Shown here piece by piece: positions 35,927 through 48,600 of a DNA stretch of 64,000 bases. The translations under genes and the position numbers were made by a program. Each line of letters begins with the position of its first letter. Within the stretch, counting starts at the first letter, position 1. The DNA is from Pelargonium tetragonum. Its lineage: Eukaryota > Streptophyta > Magnoliopsida > Geraniales > Geraniaceae. The stretch spans positions 62,001-126,000 of the forward strand of contig JAYMTL010000039.1 of assembly GCA_036897445.1 (NCBI GenBank), read 5' to 3'. The notes below the pieces were generated by a model. The model searched no databases. It saw only the letters and a program-made list of their open reading frames with translations, and had not been told where the DNA came from.

Positions 35927-38900
35927 AAACCCTTTTTAAAAGATTCTAACTTTATCGGAGTTCCTATACTTTGTCCTACGGATTTCCTTTTTTCATCCCT
36001 TAACTTCACTTGTGAATCCGGCAGGTCGAGTCAGCCTTTGCTTATATCGAGCACACCCTAAAATATAGCTAAGTACTCCCCCTTTTGTGATAGAAATTGA
36101 ATAGAAACTAACTAATATGTCTTGACAGCTTAATCTGGGCGATCCCTTAAACTTGACAGTTTCCTTTTTAGATAAATTTTCCTATAGACCAACTCTCGGA
36201 CAAAGGAAAGGCCTAGATAATTTTTCCATGGGGTAATCAAATATTGTATCTATAAAGACTTTATACTCTTCCTTTTTATACAACCAGAGATTCCCTTCGC
36301 ATACCCCGGGAGTTCAAAAAACAAAAACTACGTTAATAGAAAACTTCTTACTTATACCTCATACTGCTAATTATTACTGAACTGGAGTATCCCTCTGAAA
36401 TGTGCGGGTATAGAATAAGGTAGTTATTGAGTCCGACTCGTAGAAGTTCTAATTATGGTATCAAAGGCCTTCCTTTTTTAATATAAAGAGCTTGAAAAGT
36501 TAGAATAGACTCGGTTTTAGAGTCACACAGAAAACCTTTTTAATTAAAGCAAATTCAAAGGCTCTAGAAGATTTTATCAATATATAATATAAGCTTACAA
36601 TCTTTCCTTTTACGGAGTTAAATTCTAGGGACTTTTAGTAATGTTTTTAGTTTTGCAAGGTTTAGCGAGCTCTAATAAAGTAAAAGAGTTATGCCTTTTA
36701 TTTACAATTGTTGTTAGGAATGCCCTTATTATGCTCCTCTTTTTACAGTTAGCAAGCTTTTTTCTTGTGTTAGTATCCGCTTTATCTAGATCTAGAGCTT
36801 TCAGATTTATAGGGTTTGCTAGAACTAATAGTTAGGATACCCCATAAAATACACAAGACATCGATTACACAAAGGAAGCTGCTTTTTTTGGAACTTGAGG
36901 GCTTTCTCCATTGGTGTAAGTTTATTTATCTAATAAAAATTTTAAATTTCCCCTTTCAATGACTTTAATTCAATACTGAGGGGCCTACATACGGGTTTTT
37001 ACTACAAAATAAACTTTACGAACTCCTTGTCTGGTTATGCCAAAGGGGCTTCTTTTTTGTACTAGCAGTGTCTTGGCTCTTATAAACAAATGCCCTTTTA
37101 GAAAGGTTATTTTAAAACAAGCTTACTCTAGGTTTTCCGGCTAGAATTACTCGCTTTTTATCCTTTTCTGAGAGGGTAAACTTTCACAATACCCCTGCTG
37201 GGTATAATAAAATAGAAAAGGGGGCCTGCATGGGTTTTTAATTATAGTCGATACGCTAAGTAGTATTCTACTGGTAAAATAGAATAAGAGTATAACTTTC
37301 AAAAACTCCTAACAAGAGGCTAGGAATAAAGAGTAACAAAGAAGTCGAGAATTAAAAGAAGATGCTGGTTATACGGTGTGAATGTACTAGCTAAAACTAC
37401 TACTTGCATAAACCCCCGTACCTCTACTGTCGGTAAGAAAGATTTTCTCCTAGACCTTTATAGGGTTTGTATCCTCCGAGAAAAACAGGGGAATAAGAGG
37501 GAATTGTCCTTGCTACTTACTAGAATAGAACCTGCGAAAAGTTTTAGTAATAAAAGGTAAACCTAAGGAAATTCTTATTCTTTGAAAACCAAGAAATAAG
37601 ACTAATTTTGTATCAGGATAGGTTTGATAAGCGCTAAGAAAAAAAATTATAAAAATAGAGGCTTGCCGCAGCTTTTAGTCGTAGTTAGCTATTACTGTCC
37701 TGGAAAAATTTTAACCGATACGATAACTTATTTTTAATTACTAAAACTAGGTCATAGGTACAAATAAATAAGGGGTTGCCTTGAAATGAATGCTATTTAT
37801 GCCCTAATTATTCTAGTAAGTCTGTTCTCTATAAGGAAGGGCTTAGATTTAAAATTGAAATACTTTAGACTTAAGAGTAAGCGGATACCTCTTCTTCTGG
37901 AGTCCCTCTTAGTTTGGGAATATAAAGTAGGTTTTCGGTTTCCTTAGGAGTTCCCGATTCTGGGAGTATAAAAGTACTCCCGGTGCGGCCTCTACAAAGC
38001 TTTTTGGTAAATAATGAACTCATGCCTGCTACTTTATTTATATCAGGAAACCCTGCTCTTTATGGAAAAGTTAAGTGCCACTTCTTTATTAAAATATACA
38101 ACTCCCCTCAAAGTTTTTAAGAAACAAATTTACCACGGGTTCCTTTTGTCCGATTTCCCTGCTGTGTGGTGTTAGCAATTCAACCGGATTCTAAGGGCAC
38201 CTAATTTGGTATGTAGATGGGCAAACTTTCTTTCACCAGTATCTGAAGGGGTGCAACATAGGTGGTAAATTGACGTTTTAGCCCACAAACTCTAACTATC
38301 TTTCATTCTTTTCAGGCTTTATACTGATATTTACCCTAGGGTTTTAGCGCAGTATTGCTCGAGTTGACAGATTTTGGTTGGTATAGTCTAACTATTACAC
38401 CCCTAGCGTCCAGGAAGACTCACCTTTCTTTCAATCATCAAAGCCCTATAACCAGAGCTGCGAATTACACTTTTAGGTATATTCGGCTCATATTTTTCAT
38501 GGCTTCCTTATTTAATTTAGCCCAAGTTTTATACCTACTAGTTAAAATATTCAACAAAGTAGTGCAAACCCTAAAAGTAGGTAGGGGTCTGGAGATCCGC
38601 TCTCTAATAAAAAGCTTTTTTAGCTCTTTAACGCTTCACCCCGATACAAAAAAGTTTATTACCTATGGGGGATCTCGCCAATAGGGTTTAAAATGTATTG
38701 TGAGTAGATGGCGCGAGCATATAGAAATTGTAGGTATTTTTATATAAGCAAAAGTTGACTAAAGCAAGTCAGAAGTACTCGCAAGGTTGAATTCTTCAAA
38801 AAGGGTAACATTTAAAAATTCTCTATAACTTTCAGTTAAAAGTAATGTTACCGTAACGAGGTATCCTTAAAAAATTCTCGAAATAGGGCCTTTTTAAGTA

Positions 38901-39130
38901 AAACTAAGAAAGATTTTTGACCACTAGAATAAGCTGCAAAATCTTACTTGACAAGCTGGGTTTTGGAACAACGAAAGTAACCAAGAAAGTAAACCCTAAA
39001 GCCCGAACTAAATCTTAAACTTTAAAAGGGCGAGGAAAAAAGTGTGCTTTAATAAAACTCGCGAGGGTACTCATAAGTTTTTATAGCAGCTGGCCTCTCT
39101 AAATTAACATGAGATACTTACAGGGAATAG
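35927..39130. other. Gene-free stretch
   Basis: No gene is recognised. The 109-codon frame at 38355-38684 has a hydrophobic middle (FFMASLFNLAQVLYLLVKIF) but no family signature. The frame at 36641-36835 is hydrophobic but short and unrecognised. A minus-strand TCGATGTC word near 36855 recalls LSU rRNA, but its context does not. Confidence 0.4.
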
Positions 39131-39560
39131 GGAAGCTTCTTTCAGGTATGTAGCTCTTTAGATTAAGAGGAAAGGCCTAGCTAATAAATAGCGGGATAAA
39201 GATTAAGAAGAGTAAGCCTGCAGAACCCAAGTACAAGTGTAGTTGGCAAAGGCTGGGAATAGGTTTGAGAAAGTGAATACAAAACTTTCTGGAAAAAGGT
39301 ATCGTAGCTAAGAAGGTAATGTAATTAAGAAGGGTTTTCCCTATAAAGATTCTAAAAAGGGTTTCCTTGTCGTAAGTTTAAGATGGGGAGTCTAGTTTCA
39401 GTTACTCCACAAGAGACTTTAATAAAAGGAACCAAAGCAAAAATATATAAGAAATATCTATATGTATGGAAGATATTTTCAACTTCTATGATGTATCACG
39501 AATAGAGGAATTTCTAGCTATTAAGGAAGATTAAGAGTACAATATAGAGGAATAAAAAAA
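39131..39560 (+). repeat. Purine-rich repeat block with 15-bp core
   Basis: A long plus-strand purine-rich block with the exact core at 39314-39328. GATTAAGAAGAGTAAGCC and CAAGTACAAGTG are typical words. Confidence 0.5.
39314..39328 (+). repeat. 15-bp core repeat, copy 7
   Basis: Exact AGGTAATGTAATTAA, preceded by GTAGCTAAGA and followed by GAAGGG. Confidence 0.85.
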
Positions 39561-40599
39561 GGTAAAATTCAGTTTCTTTTTTATACTCGAGTTAAGGTAC
39601 AGCAAAGAGTTTTAAGGGTCATTCATGAGTCTTCTCTCGGGCAATTTCTAGTTTACAGTTTCGCAGATCCTTTGGCTAGTAGTTTGAATTCCGACTACAA
39701 AAAGGCCCGGCCAATCAACAGGAATAATCTCAACTAACCGGAACTTCTATGGTACTTTTCTTGTTGGTAATAGAGATTTTTATACATACTCACTCTCCTT
39801 GACCCCATTAATTAGTGGGATGGAAAAGTACAAAAAACTCTAGAAGGCCCCATATAAACAGCATAATATATACTACTCCCTGCTGGAAAATTCTACCTTG
39901 ACCCTTGTTGTTCTACTAATTACTATAAATTTTAGGATTATTAAGATTCCGGAGAAACCACTCTCTATCTGTAAACCTTCCTTACTTTAATTGGAGTCCT
40001 TTTTCGGGTACAGGTAATCCCTGAGTTCAAGCCTTATCCTCTACTAACTACAAGAGCCCTAAATTACTCATTAAAAATTTCCTTTGATTTTTTTAGTTCT
40101 ATATTATCCTTACCGGAAACTGCTTAGTTTAAGCTTTAGTTTATTCCTTAACCTGTCCTAAATCTACAAGGTGAAACGGCTCTAAATAACTTATACGAAG
40201 CAAAAGAGTACGGATGAATCATATCTCTTATGCGTGCGCTTGTCTATAACTTCTCAATAGTGAAAGCTTTTGTGTCTTTTGATTTACGTAAAAGTGTTAA
40301 GATTAAAAAAATCTTGTAAGTAATTAGTATACTGAAATTGTATTGATCAACAGCTCTGCATAAGAGTCCTAAGTTAAGTAAGGTAATACAACCGGGGGAA
40401 TTTTGAGTATAAAGTCAACCTATATAGGCCTACAGGAATTTCGTACAGAGTTTTGGGAATAGAGACTGACGGGATTATAATCACTCCTAATTAAGTAAGC
40501 GCGTAAGAATCCTAGTCAAGGGACTTGCTCTCCTTTTTAGGGAATTCCCCTTAGTTAAGCGGTCGTCTAGAATTAGGCAGAGGCTCTTTTAAACTAATA

Positions 40600-40920
40600 T
40601 ATATAAGATATAAGTGTCTTTACTATTTTACTGCTGCTATGTCTTAACAAGGTTATCCTGCTAGCTTTTCTAACTAAAGTAAAGGAGTTGCTCTTTATAT
40701 AGTATGTAACTTGAACTCTTGTATTGTCTTAGTAGCTACCCGTAAAAAGAGAGGGAATGCCTTATGGAGCTATCGGGTGCTTAATGGGCTTACTGTAGCT
40801 ACTTTATGGGCTTACTTTAATGTAGCTGGTATATTGTACTGTACTTATGTACTTATTGTTGTTAGTTAGTGTACTATGTGTATTCTTATATGTCTTAGTT
40901 TCTTATTAATTGCATTACCC
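40600..40920 (-). repeat. Inverted repeat-family block with internal duplication
   Basis: On the minus strand this carries the repeat-family words. The stretch complementary to 40781-40802 matches 62191-62211 at about nine of ten positions (GTAGCTACA, then TAAGCCCAT). ATGGGCTTACT is directly duplicated at 40784-40794 and 40806-40816. The block ends with the inverted core variant at 40906-40920, at a sharp change of composition. Confidence 0.5.
40906..40920 (-). repeat. Core repeat variant, inverted
   Basis: The plus strand reads TTAATTGCATTACCC; the minus strand reads GGGTAATGCAATTAA. It differs from the plus-strand core by one internal base (GC for GT) and by the first base. It marks the end of the block at 40600-40920. 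Confidence 0.7.
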
Positions 40921-41160
40921 ATATGGAAGTGACCAGTTCCCATAGGGTAGGCGCGCCGAAGGGAAATCTCTATCCAACATCCATTATTTACGTACTAATA
41001 AATGCAAAACAAAGATCCACAATGCTAGCCATCAATTCGTCGTGTGTGAGTTTAACCACTAGAATTTCAAGTTTCTGTCGACCTTCTCTTACAAGGGTAG
41101 GATTTCTAGGATCAATGAGTATATAGATTATATACAGTGAATGCAAGAGCTTCCTTTTGA
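40921..41160. other. Compositionally distinct segment, open on both strands
   Basis: This segment looks richer in GC than its surroundings and starts exactly where the inverted core ends. The plus strand holds a 67-codon frame (40923-41126). The minus strand holds a frame of about 56 codons with the stretch YIIYILIDPRNPTLVREG ending at a TAA near 40990. LIDPRN after a Tyr/Ile run faintly recalls the start of some GIY-YIG nuclease domains, but the glycine motif and catalytic residues are not visible. It may be inserted DNA of other origin. Confidence 0.2.
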
Positions 41161-41383
41161 TAAGACAAGAAATAGAAGAGCAAAAGGGTATCCTAGGATA
41201 AAATTACTAAACGAGCGCTCACTTTTAAAAGTCTTTGTCTACCCAAATTGGAGTAATAAAGGTCTTCGCTCTGTCAAGGCAGTATGGAGTTTTCTGCAAG
41301 CTCTATTTTTAATATTTATCGGCAGAATAGAACAAGGAACAAAAACCTTAAGGAACTCTCTTTCCCTAGGGGTTTTCCGTTAA

Positions 41384-44300
41384 TAACAATAGCGTACTAT
41401 ACCCTAGACTAGGTTGCTATCGAACTAAAGCTCTCCTTATCAATTCCATTTGGATGATATGAAAGTACTCCACCCCCGATTACACTTATTTATAGTTACC
41501 ACGAATAAAGGATTTCTTGAAATATTAAGTGCTCTGTTTTTCAATTTATTTGTTAAAGCTTTTTTAAAATCAATTTCATAAAATAGTAAGAAAACCCTAT
41601 AACTAAGAGCAAAGGGGACTCGTATGGATCCCGATCTGAATGCTTTGGCCCTTTTCTTCGGGAGTTAGTACAGGAATCCATTTATGCCTAACCTAACAAG
41701 TCTAAGAGTAAGGGAATAAATATAAAAAAGGATTTTCCTTGTTTGCAATCAAAAGGTACCCAAATAATAAAGAACAAGGCGACAATTCTTCTTTGAAATA
41801 TAGAAGAAATTTTGTTTAAATGCGGATCCCCGCTATCAACTAGGCTAGGTATAACTCAAAGTAATAAAAAAAACTTCGTGTGCCTGACTCTTCTGAAGAC
41901 TGATTTCCTTTTCTAATTTGAATGAAAAGGGGTTGCCCTATCTACTATTACTTAAGCTTATCTAGGTGCCTGTAGATTTCTTTTGGGTTCGGTCTAGCTA
42001 ATGAAATCCGTGTAAGGCCAAGCTATATTACTATAAAGGTCTCGGTTGTGCCGTAGCTGTGTTGAACCGCTTAGGACGGGTATGTATCTTGTAAACTTGG
42101 GGATAACAAATATTAAAGTAAATAAACTGGCAGCCAGCTCAATCACATACTTTTTTGTATAAGAAACTTACGTAGAAGCTTTAACTCTACACACGTCCTA
42201 TAACAAAACAGGGTTGCTCTAACTGGGGTAAGATTAAAAAAAGAACATATAACACTCATTAATCTCTCTTCTTATCTAAATACTACTCGCCCGGAAATTT
42301 TAAATAGCTTGATACTGGGCTACGGGTTTTGTCTATATACAAAAGGGATCCAATGGGTTTTCAAAAAGGCTTAAAGTAAGATGCCCGGTAGTTCCTAGGT
42401 GAATAGGTTCTATATCCGTCATAAATTTCTTAGTCATAGAAGAGCATTACAAAACAAAGTAAAGAACTTGAAGTAGGGTTGGGGGCTTACTTGATTAAGA
42501 GAAACTTGTAAGGGGCTATAGTGCACACCAGTTCATAAAAATTTTATAGGGACTCGGTTCTGCTTTAGAAGAAAGATAAGATAAATCAGTAATAAGAGTA
42601 TCTGTTTTTGAATACTATCCACTTAACTCTTCTGACTCGGCCAATAAAACTTATATTTACAATGAAAGTTTTACCCATTTATTAGGGTGGAGGCCCTTGG
42701 ATCTAGAAGAAACGTGATGCCTAAACCCCTTTTGTCTTGCCTGTGACCTAAAATTCCTTAAAAAACATAGTTTGACCTATAGAAGTCTTAAATAATATAT
42801 CAAATCAAAGCTTTCTTATTATCCCAGGAATTTGTTATATAATAACTAGAACCAGGCTACATTAGCATTATACAAGGTATCGACCCAGAATTCGCAGGGA
42901 ATTTGCTCGGGCATTCTCGCTTAAGTATAAGTTACATCTATTCTATTAATCACGCACGCGGGAACCTTATTTTCTTCATTCTCGTGAAAATTCCTATACT
43001 TAGAACTTCAAGGCATATAAAAAATAAGAGCATCCTTTTTATGAGCCTAAAGGCCCCTATAATCTAATACAATGGTTTTGTTCCTTTTTATTCTTTATGA
43101 TAAAGCAACTCCTCGACTAGACTTATATTGTCTTTTTTTCTTCAGACTCTTACTTACAAGATCCTTATAGGATGCCTCGTACAGTATAGGGACTTCTCTT
43201 ACTTTTAGATTAGTAGAGGCACAGGTTCAATCCTTTTTCTTAAGAGATTTCTTGTTATATTATATATAAATAAATATAGTAGCACATATCAGTTAAAAAC
43301 TCTTTTTATCGTGGAAATAAAATTCCGAATTTTGCCAATTGAAAAGGATCTCTCGAGGGGTATCCTGTAGATATGTCTGTAGAGACTCCAATCAAAAGTT
43401 TTTTTTACAAGACCATTACCAAGTAACAGCAGCTTCCAGGGGATATTCTTTTTTTGAAAGTATAAGCTACTCAAAACATAAAAAGAAACCGATATATAAT
43501 ATAGTTTTTCGCTTTCCTTGTTTTTCCCACGGACAATCTAATTAAAATTGCATAGCATCATAGAACAAAGTCACTACTTAGCTATTACGCTATCCAGTAT
43601 AGGGATCCCGAGTTTAGACATTCTACTTTTTCTAGTAATCCGCCGGAGTCAATTTCATTTAGCATAGAACAGGACTCCCCTTACGTAGCCCGATTTATCC
43701 TGCAAACACACGAGTATAAGATTAAATGGAATTCTTTTCTTAGGAACCTTTTTAATTAAAATTCAGAAACCTTCAAGGTTATACCCATGGATAACTTTTG
43801 GGTGTTAGCATAAGCTGTATAACTTAAAAAGAGCAGGGACTTGTAGCATATTTTTTAAACTACAGTTGGAGCTCCCAAACCCTTTTTAAGAAAGTTTTTA
43901 GATATAGTTTAGAGTTAGTAGCTTTCTGAGGCCTAAATACTAAATACCAGAAACTGAAAACTGATTTGAGTGTAGTAGAGGATCCTAAGAAAAGTTACAC
44001 TAAAAAGTTTAAAAGGCTTCCTTGTTTGATTAGAAATAAGATGTCCTTTAGTACGCGATAAAGTAAATCTTTTTATCTGAAAAGCTACGTTTATTTAATC
44101 TTGTCATGGTTTTACCGAGGGGTACTACTTGGTTATCTGGGTGTGCTTTAAGGGGACGCTATAGCTGACTGGTAGTAATCCTCACACTATTCTAAAAGTT
44201 TTTTTGAAGTTAAGTTTTACACGAGACCTTACTTATTCTTTCTGAATTTCTTACTATAACAAAGGAGTATCTAGGGCTACTCTTATAATATCTAGGAGTA

Positions 44301-45139
44301 TTAAATACAAAAGTCTAAGCGCAAACTAAGAAACAAAGATTTTGACCTGTCCTCAAGGAATTAAGCAATTACTTATTAGCAGCTGCCTTTAGCTGTGAGA
44401 TTCTCCTTTTTATAACGGGAGGAGATAATACCAGGTCCCTGTAAATTCAAAAACTTAAACCCTTCCTAGATTATGAAACACAATAACTTAAATTACAGTT
44501 TAGGAAATTTCTTATAGCCAAAAAGCAAAGAGTTTTGAGTAAGTAGTACAACTACCGTAGCGAGTAAACAAGGAAATGCCCGATACATATAATTTAGAAT
44601 ACCCTTGGATTCCTTAATAGCTAGACACTACAACTTCTTTAACCTGAAATAGGAAATAGATAGGAATAGCCGAGATTTAGAACTTTTTACGTATCTCCTA
44701 CGCTTTTTATAACCCCCTTTGTAGATTAAAGTTCTCTTATATTATAAGGCTGCTCTAGGAATTGGAAACAAGAGAACAAAGGAACAAGTCCTTAACTCTC
44801 TTAATAGTTACAAAGCTGCTTTAACTAAGAAGTTCAGGAAGTAAAAATATTGTACATTTTAAGTAAAAAAGAGTTTGCCCAAGGAAATTGATTCATAAGA
44901 AAGAAAATGAGTCGCTGGTAAGGAATTCCATAACTAAAGAAAAGGGTTCCTTTAATAGAGCATTTTTAGGGGCTCTGTTTAACCCAGAAATTGTTCAGCA
45001 CTCCTCTCTCGAATAGAATCGTACTTGGTTAATAATAAGAAAACTAGGGGAGGAAGCCTTCGCCTATGCTGTAAGATATAAGAAGAACTCCGCAGTATCT
45101 TGTAGAATCCCTTTCTAGTTAAGCTAAAAAAAGGAAACT
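41384..45139. other. Gene-free stretch
   Basis: No gene is recognised. GC clusters include GGGGTATCCTGTA at 43357-43369, identical to 13099-13111 beside the cox3 piece. A T-loop-like GGTTCAATCC lies at 43223-43232 (plus). The overlapping frames at 43289-43545 have no motif. Confidence 0.45.
43357..43369 (+). repeat. GC cluster identical to the one beside cox3
   Basis: GGGGTATCCTGTA, also at 13099-13111. Confidence 0.5.
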
Positions 45140-45600
45140 TAATCCACCTGGAAACCAGATTCTCTATTCTTTAAGAGCTCCCCTGCATAACTTATTCCCC
45201 TGTCTCAAAACTTTTGTCTTTACTGGACCCGGAAATAGAACTTTACTTTAACTCCAGTTCTTCAGAGACTCCCTAGCATATCTATTACTTTATTATCTGA
45301 AACACGGGAGCTCTACTTTTTCTTGGTTGTACCCTTCTGCTTCTTTATATCGTTCTTATAAGCTAAACTACTATGGGTATGGACTTTCCCTTGTCTTATT
45401 TATTAAGCTATATTAGCAGACTTCCAAACTCTGTAAGCCCCGTTTATTCTTAAAAGCCTTATGAGCTCTAGACTTTGTATCTGTATCTTAGTCATACTTC
45501 TATTTGGGTCTTTTTTCTTCCTAATTCTACTCGTAAATAAAATCTATACCCTTTAAATTCCTTTTTAGGCTTGTTAGGCTCGCCTGCCCAGGTTGTACTA
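45140..45600 (-). repeat. Purine-rich repeat block, inverted
   Basis: Pyrimidine-rich on the plus strand. GTATCTGTATCTTAG and TATGAGCTCTAGAC are repeat-family words in inverted orientation (compare TCTGTATCTGGATACC near 515). Edges are approximate. Confidence 0.35.
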
Positions 45601-48600
45601 GTGGAACGCCCCAACCCTTATGAACCTCAGTTAAAAGTTTAGTAAGTAAGGCAGGAAAGATTCCTTTATTATTTCATTATTTCGACTTTCTACTAAAAAA
45701 GAAATCCTAGAAAAGAAACTCTTAATAAAAGTCTTTAGGAACGCTTTACACAAAAGCAAGGAAATAAGAAAACTTTAATTGGACTACTTAGCTTAGCCTT
45801 TTTAGAGTTAGAAACAGAGGAACTTTAAGAGTAATTCCTTGCTTACCTTTAATTACTTTCCAGCCAAAGATAAAGAAATATATTTACAAATGAAATGGAA
45901 TAGTGCTAAGGTTATTATCCAGAATGCTGTTTATCGCGGGTCATGTTTGTACATTTGCGCCTGTTTCCACTATATATTTCTTGAATTGCTTGACGGGATT
46001 TGCTGCTCAGTTAACCGGATCGGGAAGCAAGGTATACAGTTAAGGTTTCTATCCTCATTACTGATAAGATCAGAGAATGATAGGAATAGACCAAGATGGG
46101 AACGATAATCATAAAATTCTTTTACTATTTACTAAAAAAAAAAGACTCACTATGGATAACTGTACTACTATTTTAATTAAGAATTTGGGGTAATAAAAAG
46201 GTCGGGTAAATGTCAAGTCAAAAGGGGTACTCGCGAAATTCCTTTCTTTTTGTAAAAGTTAAGACTTTTGCTGCTATGCAAAACAGAATTCTCAAGTTTT
46301 TGTAAGTAGCTCTAGAGGGAAAATGGGAAATGAACTTTCGTCACTATATGAAACATGAATTTTATCAAAAATTGGGCCCGAAACCCAGTACTTACAGAGG
46401 TAAGCTTGCTTAAAATGCGCGTTCAAAATTCTACTACGGGGAAATCAATAAGACCCTTTTTATTAATAGAGACGCCTGGTTTTTTTCAAAAGTTGAGTCC
46501 AGTAAAATGAAGTCAAGTTATATAGAAAAATTTTTTTTTAAGTCGAGTACAAGATATATCTAAATCTAAAGTATACCTAATGGTAAAGGGATAAGTAAGC
46601 TAGTAGGTTTGGTTTTTCTCCTCTAAAATCTTTCTTTATTCCTGAAAATGAAGTTTCATTTTTCATTTGAAGTAGCTTTGCAGTTTTTTAAGTTAAGGAG
46701 TTAGTTGGATCAGAGACTTGGGGTTCATTGAGCACTTTCCACAATCTTTAACATATTTATAAATGTTTTATTATGGATACTCAAAAGTATACTAAGCCGG
46801 TGCTTTTGGTACTTTATAGAACCCCTTTTAGCTAGGTTAATTTATTATAAAGAGAAGGTAAAAGCCCAGACAGAAAGCATAAATAAAAGAGATATTTCGA
46901 TAAAGCCAAAAATCTTGGGACTACCCGCAGTCTTGGTGTTTCAGAATTAAGGACTCTTTGTTTACCCAAAAGGAAGATTCTAAGTAAATTTATAAAAAGA
47001 AAAAGGACGTCTATAACTAAAAACCCCAGCCTACCCGAACACCTGTAAAAGCGATTTTAATAAAAAATTTTACAGCCATTGTCCGAAACACTTTTAGGAG
47101 GCCCTCGCTATTTGAAAGTACTTAAAAAACTACTTTGCTTACTAAAAAGTTTCATTGGGCTTTTAGTGGAATACCCATAAGAAGCTGAATTTTCCTTATA
47201 CTTATAAAAGAATAAATATGCAAAACGGAGTTGATTTAAAAAAGAAATTTCTGTTCTGCTATACTGGAGCGGAGTAAGCAACTTATTGAGCTTCGATTTT
47301 TATAACATATGTATCAGATATTTTCTTTCAAAATGTAATTGAAATTTAAGGCCTTAATTTACCTTACTTTGTATTTGTACCCAAGAAGTGGGTCTAAGAA
47401 TAGGAGTAGTTCTACTTTTGACTTCGATGAATATGCTCTTTTAACCGACTTGAAACTTTGAAGTTATCCCTCTTATATTGGAGTTATGGGAGTAACCTTT
47501 AAAACCTTAAGTAACGCATACTTGATTTTCCTTTTATTTAGAAGCCAGCCGGACGAAGCCTTTTTTTACTTTTGGTTTATAATTAAGTAAAAAGAATGCC
47601 TTTGATATATTGTAATTATAGAAGCCCTAAGCTTCTAGAAGCGGGTCTAAAAACTGTGTTAAACTGAGTATGCTTGACAAAATAGAGTGCAGGCACGCAG
47701 CGCCATATCCAGAGTTGGTTAATAGAAAGAGCTGTCCCTATTAAATTTGCCAAAGGAGTTTAACTTGCATTTCTAAGTTTTTGCCTCTTATTAATTAACT
47801 AAATCGGAGCTAGTACTTTCTGTAAGGTTTCGCGATTAAAAAGAGTCTCCCTAGAAATTTAGACTTCAAATATAGAATAAAGGCTTTTTGAAGTATAGTA
47901 TATCGTACCCAATTAGGGTTAGGGTTTAAAAAGAGATTTAGGAATAAGTTTACAAGGCACCCACTTTCTGGTAAGCTTTTTAGTTAAGCTAGATATAAAA
48001 TGAAGTGCGCTACCCGTGGTCAAGGCCCGGGGAAAGTAAGAATCTACTCCTCTAAGAAATAAGTACTGTATCAGATTTAAATAGGTTATCAAAATCTAGG
48101 AAAATTTACATTATATACTTTGTAAATAAATATATCGAGCCCTTTCCCTAAATTACTAGTTTATTTGTTCTTATAAATAGAAATTATACAATGAGTAAGG
48201 TCAAAAAAAGGGGTTTAGCGTTAAATCTTCCGTAAAAGTAAGACCTAAGCCAGTTCACCAGTAAATTATCGATAAGTAAATAAAAGAAAGATTAACATTC
48301 GAACCTATACTTTCTCTTGACGAGAAACCCGGTTCTTTTTGTGGCTTTTTACTAACAGGCTCTTTCGATTAATACTAGTATACTACTTCAGAGCATCTCA
48401 AACCCGAGTGGCAGACCTTAAAGTCAATTTTACTGGTTTCCTTTTGTTTGGCCTTATTTATCTATCAGCTGCCTTATTTAGTATTCCAATATATATATGT
48501 ATCGGCAGTAGAAATTACCTTATATTTTGTAGATGCTTTTTTAGGAAGGCAGCAGTACAGGAACTCCATACTGTGACAACTTGTAATATCTTTAGGACTC

